Shown here: piece by piece, positions 41,441 through 45,289 of the stretch
Layout of the letters: each line of letters opens with the position of its first letter
Numbering within the stretch: the stretch's first letter is position 1
Source: Paenibacillus etheri
GTDB lineage: Bacteria > Bacillota > Bacilli > Paenibacillales > Paenibacillaceae
Reading direction: 5' to 3'
NCBI RefSeq assembly: GCF_001012825.1
Contig: NZ_LCZJ02000065.1
Span: 100,374-145,662 of the forward strand
Length of the DNA stretch: 45,289 bases
Notes under the pieces: generated by a model
What the model was told of the DNA's origin: nothing
The model's database searches: none
What the model saw: only the letters and a program-made list of their open reading frames with translations
Translations under genes and position numbers: made by a program

Positions 41441-42343
41441 ATGGAAGCCTTAAAGCTGGAAAGTGTAATGAAGCAATATGGAGAAAAGACCGCTGTAAAC
41501 GGAATTAACCTAACGGTTAGCAAGGGGGAAATATACGGATTACTGGGGGCAAATGGTGCAGGAAAAACAACCACAATGCGCATGGTGCTTGGCCTAATTT
41601 ACCCTGATGGTGGGAATATTTTGTATAATGGAAAGCCGTATAACAGCGAACTTCAGCAAATCATGGGCTATCTACCCGAAGAAAGAGGATTGTACCCGAA
41701 GGTAAAGGTAAGCGATCAAATTGTCTACTTGGCGCGTCTGCGCGGGATGTCAGCTAGTGATGCAGATAAGAGCCTTCGCTATTGGCTTGATCGGTTTGAG
41801 GTTCCGGACTATTACAATAAGAAGATTGAAGAGCTCTCCAAAGGGAATCAGCAGAAAATGGGCTTTATCGCCGCAGTCGTTCATAAGCCGCAAATTCTCA
41901 TCCTAGATGAAGCCTTCAGTGGTTTGGACCCTGTTAACGTGGAACTACTGAAAGATACGGTAAAAGAATTGCGTGAGCAAGGAACGAGTATCTTATTCTC
42001 TACTCACCGGATGGAGCATGTTGAAGAGCTTTGCCGTAATATTACGATTTTGGATCGTTCCAATACCGTCGTGCAGGGCGATATTCGAACGATTAAGAAT
42101 GGGTATCCTCGTGAACAAGTATTGTTGCGTACGGAGAACGAAGTGACCGGATTAGAATCGATTACAGGTGTAACAGCAGTGCAGCGACAGGAGCGAGGTT
42201 ATCTGTTGTCTATCAGTGAGATCGGCGCAGCACAGCGTATATTACAGCAGGCGATGGCGCAGGGTGAAGTGGAGCATTTTGAAATTAAGGAACCAACGTT
42301 AAATCAAATCTTTATCAGAGCGGTGGGTGAATCTCATGAATAA
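41441..42343 (+). CDS. ABC transporter ATP-binding protein (NatA-like)
   Basis: GAGGGG upstream supports ATG 41441 (300 residues); the frame opens earlier at 41414 and would overlap the previous gene. Walker A GANGAGKTT (36-44), signature LSKGNQQK (132-139), Walker B ILILDEAFSGLDP and switch STHRMEH. A C-terminal DUF4162-like domain ends in EPTLNQIFIRAVGE. It resembles NatA/YhaQ ATPases of sodium or drug efflux pumps. It starts 4 bp after the YtrB-like gene, so the two ABC systems probably share a transcript. Confidence 0.88.
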   Translation: MEALKLESVMKQYGEKTAVNGINLTVSKGEIYGLLGANGAGKTTTMRMVLGLIYPDGGNILYNGKPYNSELQQIMGYLPEERGLYPKVKVSDQIVYLARLRGMSASDADKSLRYWLDRFEVPDYYNKKIEELSKGNQQKMGFIAAVVHKPQILILDEAFSGLDPVNVELLKDTVKELREQGTSILFSTHRMEHVEELCRNITILDRSNTVVQGDIRTIKNGYPREQVLLRTENEVTGLESITGVTAVQRQERGYLLSISEIGAAQRILQQAMAQGEVEHFEIKEPTLNQIFIRAVGESHE

Positions 42344-43625
42344 GATGGGGACAATTATTGGCTTTACCTTTAAAAATAAAGTAAGAACGAAATCATTCAT
42401 GATTACTACGTTAATTCTAGTGTTGTTGCTCAGTATTGGGATGAATCTCCCATACATCATCGATCAGTTTAAGGGCGATTCTGCAACAAGCACAGAGACT
42501 CAAATTGCTGTAATCGCTGAGGAAGGAAATCAGGCTGCAGAGTTGTTGAAGGCATATACTTCACCTGAAGGAATGCCGCAGGCAAAAGTTGTGCAATACA
42601 CTTCTGCCGATGATGCTGAGCTAAAGAAAGCATTAAATGAAGAGACTGTAGAGGGGTATGTTACTTTTGCAGAACCTACTGGCGAAGGATTTCCACCCGT
42701 TACTTACCATAGTAAAGATGGTGAATTGAACGGCGATGTACAAATCTATCTCCAAAACACCCTTCAGCAGGCCAATACACAGTTCATCGTTGGCGACAAG
42801 CTGACGCAGGAGCAGATTGCTGCTATGTCAACACCGGTGCAGATAGCTACTCAGCAGCTCAATGCTGATGGAACTGCGGGAGATAAAGATGCGTCTCAGG
42901 AATCCACTCCGGCGATTAATTACGTCATTGTATACGCCATGCTTATGCTGTTCTTCATGTCTATCATGATGACCGGTAATATGATCGCAGCTGAGATTAC
43001 TTCGGAGAAGAGCTCACGGATCATGGAGATTCTGATTACAAGTGCGTCGCCTTTAGCGCAAATGTTCGGTAAAGTTATCGGTGTCTTCTTGGTAGGATTA
43101 TTACAAATTGGCGTCATTATCGCAGCGGTTGTCGTCAATCTTAAGCTTCCGCATAATGCAACGATTTTGAAAGATTTAGACCTAGATTTAGGCCAGCTTA
43201 ATATTAACTTATTACTTTATGGGATTGTTCTTTATATACTAGGTTATTTCCTCTATGCCTTGATGTATGCAGCTGTAGGTTCGATTGTCAGCCGTACAGA
43301 GGATCTTGGCCAAGCAGTTATGCCAATTATGATGTTAGGCTTCGTAGCATTCTATGTTCCACTATTCAGTATGTCCAATGCGGATACTCTGCTGGTTAAG
43401 GTAGCGAGCTATGTACCGTTCACCTCTCCATTGACCATGTTGCTCCGAATTGGTGTAGGTGAAGTAGCGATCTGGCAAGTCATTGTGTCATTGGCCATCC
43501 TGCTTGTTACCACCTTTATCTTTGGATGGTTGGCTGCTAAGATCTATCGCACGGGCGTATTGATGTACGGTAAACGTCCTAGTATTAAAGAGATCAGAAA
43601 AGCGATGAAGGCTTATAAGATCTAA
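42336..43625 (+). CDS. ABC-2 type transporter permease (NatB/YhaP-like)
   Basis: The likely start is ATG 42336 (GGTGGG ahead), overlapping the ATPase gene by 8 bp; GTG 42327 is an alternative. One N-terminal helix (about 18-38) is followed by a large extracytoplasmic domain (about 40-195) and six C-terminal helices. EITSEKSSRIMEILITSASPLAQMFGKVIG is the ABC-2 permease signature. NatB-like permeases export Na+ or toxic compounds; the substrate is not established. Confidence 0.9.
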   Translation: MNKMGTIIGFTFKNKVRTKSFMITTLILVLLLSIGMNLPYIIDQFKGDSATSTETQIAVIAEEGNQAAELLKAYTSPEGMPQAKVVQYTSADDAELKKALNEETVEGYVTFAEPTGEGFPPVTYHSKDGELNGDVQIYLQNTLQQANTQFIVGDKLTQEQIAAMSTPVQIATQQLNADGTAGDKDASQESTPAINYVIVYAMLMLFFMSIMMTGNMIAAEITSEKSSRIMEILITSASPLAQMFGKVIGVFLVGLLQIGVIIAAVVVNLKLPHNATILKDLDLDLGQLNINLLLYGIVLYILGYFLYALMYAAVGSIVSRTEDLGQAVMPIMMLGFVAFYVPLFSMSNADTLLVKVASYVPFTSPLTMLLRIGVGEVAIWQVIVSLAILLVTTFIFGWLAAKIYRTGVLMYGKRPSIKEIRKAMKAYKI

Positions 43626-43710
43626 GATTTATCATAGAAACTACAACGAAAATCCAGAAGAACGTTAATTAATCAGGGGATTTGGGTGGTTGTTGCTTTA
43701 AATTTCAAGT

Positions 43711-43783
43711 ATTCGGAAAGTGACTTTTCATAAGGTTGGAGATCCCAACACTTAATATAGATTAGCACTTTCCGAATCGGAAA
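43711..43783. promoter_or_regulatory. inverted TCGGAAA repeats upstream of the XRE remnant
   Basis: ATTCGGAAAGTG (43711-43722) and CACTTTCCGAAT (43766-43777) are perfect 12-bp inverted arms 43 bp apart. The right arm overlaps a second palindrome TTTCCGA-A-TCGGAAA (43769-43783). This is an operator-like arrangement for a dimeric regulator, just upstream of an XRE-type reading frame. Confidence 0.6.
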
Positions 43784-43795
43784 TTTGGGCGAATT

Positions 43796-44082
43796 ATGAA
43801 TAAACTTGGAGATAACATTAGGTTATTAAGAAGACGGATAGGGTTAACCCAAATTGGTTTTTCCAAGCAAATTGGCATCTCACAAGGTACTTTGAGCGAT
43901 ATTGAACAAGGTCAGCGATGCTGTACTTGGCTTCTTTCTCATCAATTATCGCCAGCCAAATCATCCAGTCAAACGGAAGCAATCTAATGGATTTCTCGCA
44001 AGGGATGCTAACGGGGATCGGAATTGCGGGGATGTTGCTGACTATCGTAACCATTGGAAGATATAATAAGCGGAGTCAATAG
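43796..44082 (+). pseudogene. truncated XRE-type regulator joined to a membrane-protein fragment
   Basis: ATG 43796 begins an XRE helix-turn-helix (GDNIRLLRRRIGLTQIGFSK, ISQGTLSDIEQGQR), but after about 42 residues the homology stops and the frame ends at 43987 in unrelated sequence. A different frame from about 43906 to 44082 reads as a small membrane protein tail (a hydrophobic LTGIGIAGMLLTIVTIG stretch, then RYNKRSQ). The simplest reading is an internal deletion that fused the 5' end of an XRE gene to the 3' end of a downstream small membrane gene, out of frame. The 62-residue HTH peptide could still be made. Confidence 0.6.
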
Positions 44083-44105
44083 TACGAACTTATAACAGGT
44101 AAAAT

Positions 44106-44136
44106 AAGCTCATCCGATGCTGGCTGGGCTTTTTTA
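44106..44136 (+). terminator. terminator after the XRE/membrane remnant
   Basis: AAGCTCA (44106-44112) pairs with TGGGCTT (44125-44131) with one wobble, and six T follow the stem. Confidence 0.6.
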
Positions 44137-44665
44137 GTACTTATTATCAAAAGTATTACTCGGTTGATCGTCATTGTGAGATAACTTGTTGTATCGACTA
44201 TTATATCACAGTTGCAGTGGAAGAAAGTATTGATAACTGTATAAACATGTAAACTGTAGTTCGAGATTTCTGACTATGAGGAGTAGAAAAAGATCTCTAG
44301 TTCGCAGTCTTTGGCTTACGTTAACTTTGTGGATCAGTAATACATTAAGTTCCTGCCGTCATAACGGGCAGTTTAATGGGATTTCAAGGTCATTAAGGAA
44401 GGTAAATATCTAGTGATAACTAATATAGTAATAAACCTTGTATGAGATGGAGATGCACTATGTGCGCCGAGAAGTTCATCACGCTGCTGTCGGTGGTGAT
44501 GTTTTCGTATAATCCTTTTTTACCATGTTAGTTCATACCAAGTGTTGTATTGTTATGTTATCAATAGGAGGAGAGTTGAACACTGTTTTGATAACGGAAA
44601 GCAATTAGTAAAAGAATAAACAAATGGTATCCAGCGGATGGCTACCTTTAAGAAAGGAAGTATCT
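44137..44665. other. 529-bp gap before the GNAT pseudogene
   Basis: No intact gene is seen. CTGCC/GGCAG with inner CCGT/AACGG forms a hairpin near 44354-44372. A strong GGAGGAG near 44567-44573 precedes no in-frame start of useful length. The sequence looks like eroded coding material, consistent with the broken genes on both sides. Confidence 0.35.
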
Positions 44666-45107
44666 GTGCAAATAGAATCGATTATTTATAGCAATAAGTT
44701 GTGGCAAATCGTTATTGAGTATGCGCAGGAATGTTCTTGGAGAGCAGGAACCACTTTAGCGAAACAAATGAAAGAGTGCCATTTTTCAGACTGGGAAAGA
44801 GTTTTTGTGGCACTTGATGGTGATCACATTGCTGGTTATTGCGCTTTAGCAAAAACTGACTGCATACCTGATATTCCCTATACACCTTATATAGGGTTTG
44901 TTTTTGTGGGAGAGCAGTACAGAGGCAATCGATTAAGCGAAAAGTTGATTTTATCTGCCTCGGCATACGCGAAAGGGACTGGGTTTTGATAAAGTATACC
45001 TTGTCAGTGACCATGTTAATTTGTACGAAAAATATGGCTTCGTGAAGATAGATGAGAAAGAAGCACCTTGGGGAGCAATGGAGACCATCTTTATGCAACT
45101 AACGTAA
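44666..45107 (+). pseudogene. GNAT family N-acetyltransferase with a frameshift
   Basis: AAGGAAG five bases before GTG 44666 is the probable start; the frame is open from 44624. The first part (to about 44977) has a GNAT N-terminal half with IAGYCALAK, YIGFVFVGEQYRGNRLSEKL (the acetyl-CoA loop) and then stops at TGA 44988. Shifting frame by one base at the GGG of 44975-44977 restores a normal GNAT ending: GLGFDKVYLVSDHVNLYEKYGF, then stop at 45107. One extra G in this run explains it. It may be a true pseudogene or a sequence error. Confidence 0.75.
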
Positions 45108-45289
45108 CGTGCTGCCATCAGCAAAGGATGGCTCTAAACCTTGCCGTTACAGACAGCGTATCGAACTGTATCAGAAAGTAAACCAGGGCACTAAGCTATA
45201 CCAGCTAATAGCTTGTCAACATTACCAGTAAAGTGATTTTAAATCATGTGGTATAGTTAAAATGAGCATGCCAAAAAAACCTTCAATTT
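45108..45289. other. right-edge sequence without a recognised gene
   Basis: GCCATC/GATGGC forms a small hairpin just after the GNAT stop. Near the edge TGGTATAGT (45249-45257) could be an extended -10 for a gene outside the window. Nothing else is supported. Confidence 0.3.

Noticed and set aside
44340-44400. Insertion-sequence remnant suggested by the CTGCC/GGCAG hairpin
   Set aside because: No transposase fragment, paired terminal repeat or target duplication could be seen.

Overview
The window reads like the chromosome of a Paenibacillus-type member of the Bacillota. The signs are strong AGGAGG-type ribosome binding sites, frequent TTG and GTG starts, a caa3 oxidase operon of the ctaCDEFG type, a CsbD protein, an LPXTG surface protein, a YwaC-like alarmone synthetase and YtrA/Nat-type ABC transporters. 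This assignment is inference from gene content; the window has no rRNA. About 45 genes are called. No tRNA, rRNA, CRISPR array or intact insertion sequence was seen.

Layout. 1-1850: the 3' end of a repeat-rich LPXTG surface protein and an alpha/beta hydrolase. 2445-10288 (+): a long gene run with a NusG-II domain membrane protein, a Gx-family (ECF S-like) membrane protein, EcfA1-EcfA2-EcfT, a U32 'peptidase', a class III aminotransferase and a UbiA-like prenyltransferase. 10289-11015: a repeat-rich gap. 11016-15499 (-): an FMN-binding lipoprotein, an NDH-2 fused to a DoxX-like membrane domain, a small HepS-like gene and a long-chain polyprenyl diphosphate synthase. Taken together, 2515-15499 carries most of the parts of flavin-based extracellular electron transfer (EET) as known from Listeria: EET-type Ndh2, PplA-like flavoprotein, dedicated quinone prenyl enzymes, NusG-II/Gx proteins and an ECF module. 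The FMN transferase (ApbE/FmnB) is not in the window. Tandem FNR/CRP-like palindromes sit upstream of the lipoprotein gene. This is the most interesting system here.

15947-31816: stress and housekeeping genes. They are CsbD, an orphan histidine kinase, an MFS transporter, an NAD(P)-binding protein, RidA, a TspO-like protein, a SNF2 helicase with an unrecognised partner, a YwaC/RelP alarmone synthetase, a zinc-ribbon protein, a TrmB regulator, a small unknown protein, xanthine phosphoribosyltransferase, a lipid kinase, a DUF4870-like membrane protein and a serine hydrolase. 32286-38341: a small unknown gene and the caa3 cytochrome c oxidase operon ctaC-D-E-F, then ctaG and a DUF420 (CtaM-like) assembly protein. 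39303-43625: a YtrA-type GntR regulator between an ABC permease and its ATPase, followed by a NatAB-like ABC pair. 43796-45107: two decayed genes, a truncated XRE regulator joined to a membrane-protein tail and a frameshifted GNAT acetyltransferase.

Repeats: a composite element of about 189 bp, made of four TTATAGGG/CCCTATAA palindromes, occurs twice about 28 kb apart. A 196-bp multi-hairpin foldback element follows the UbiA gene. A perfect 48-bp palindrome follows csbD, and a 31-nt palindrome lies between ndh2 and the prenyl-synthase genes. The two respiratory themes (an EET-like branch and an oxygen-reducing caa3 branch) both have redox-type candidate regulatory sites upstream, suggesting control by oxygen or redox state.
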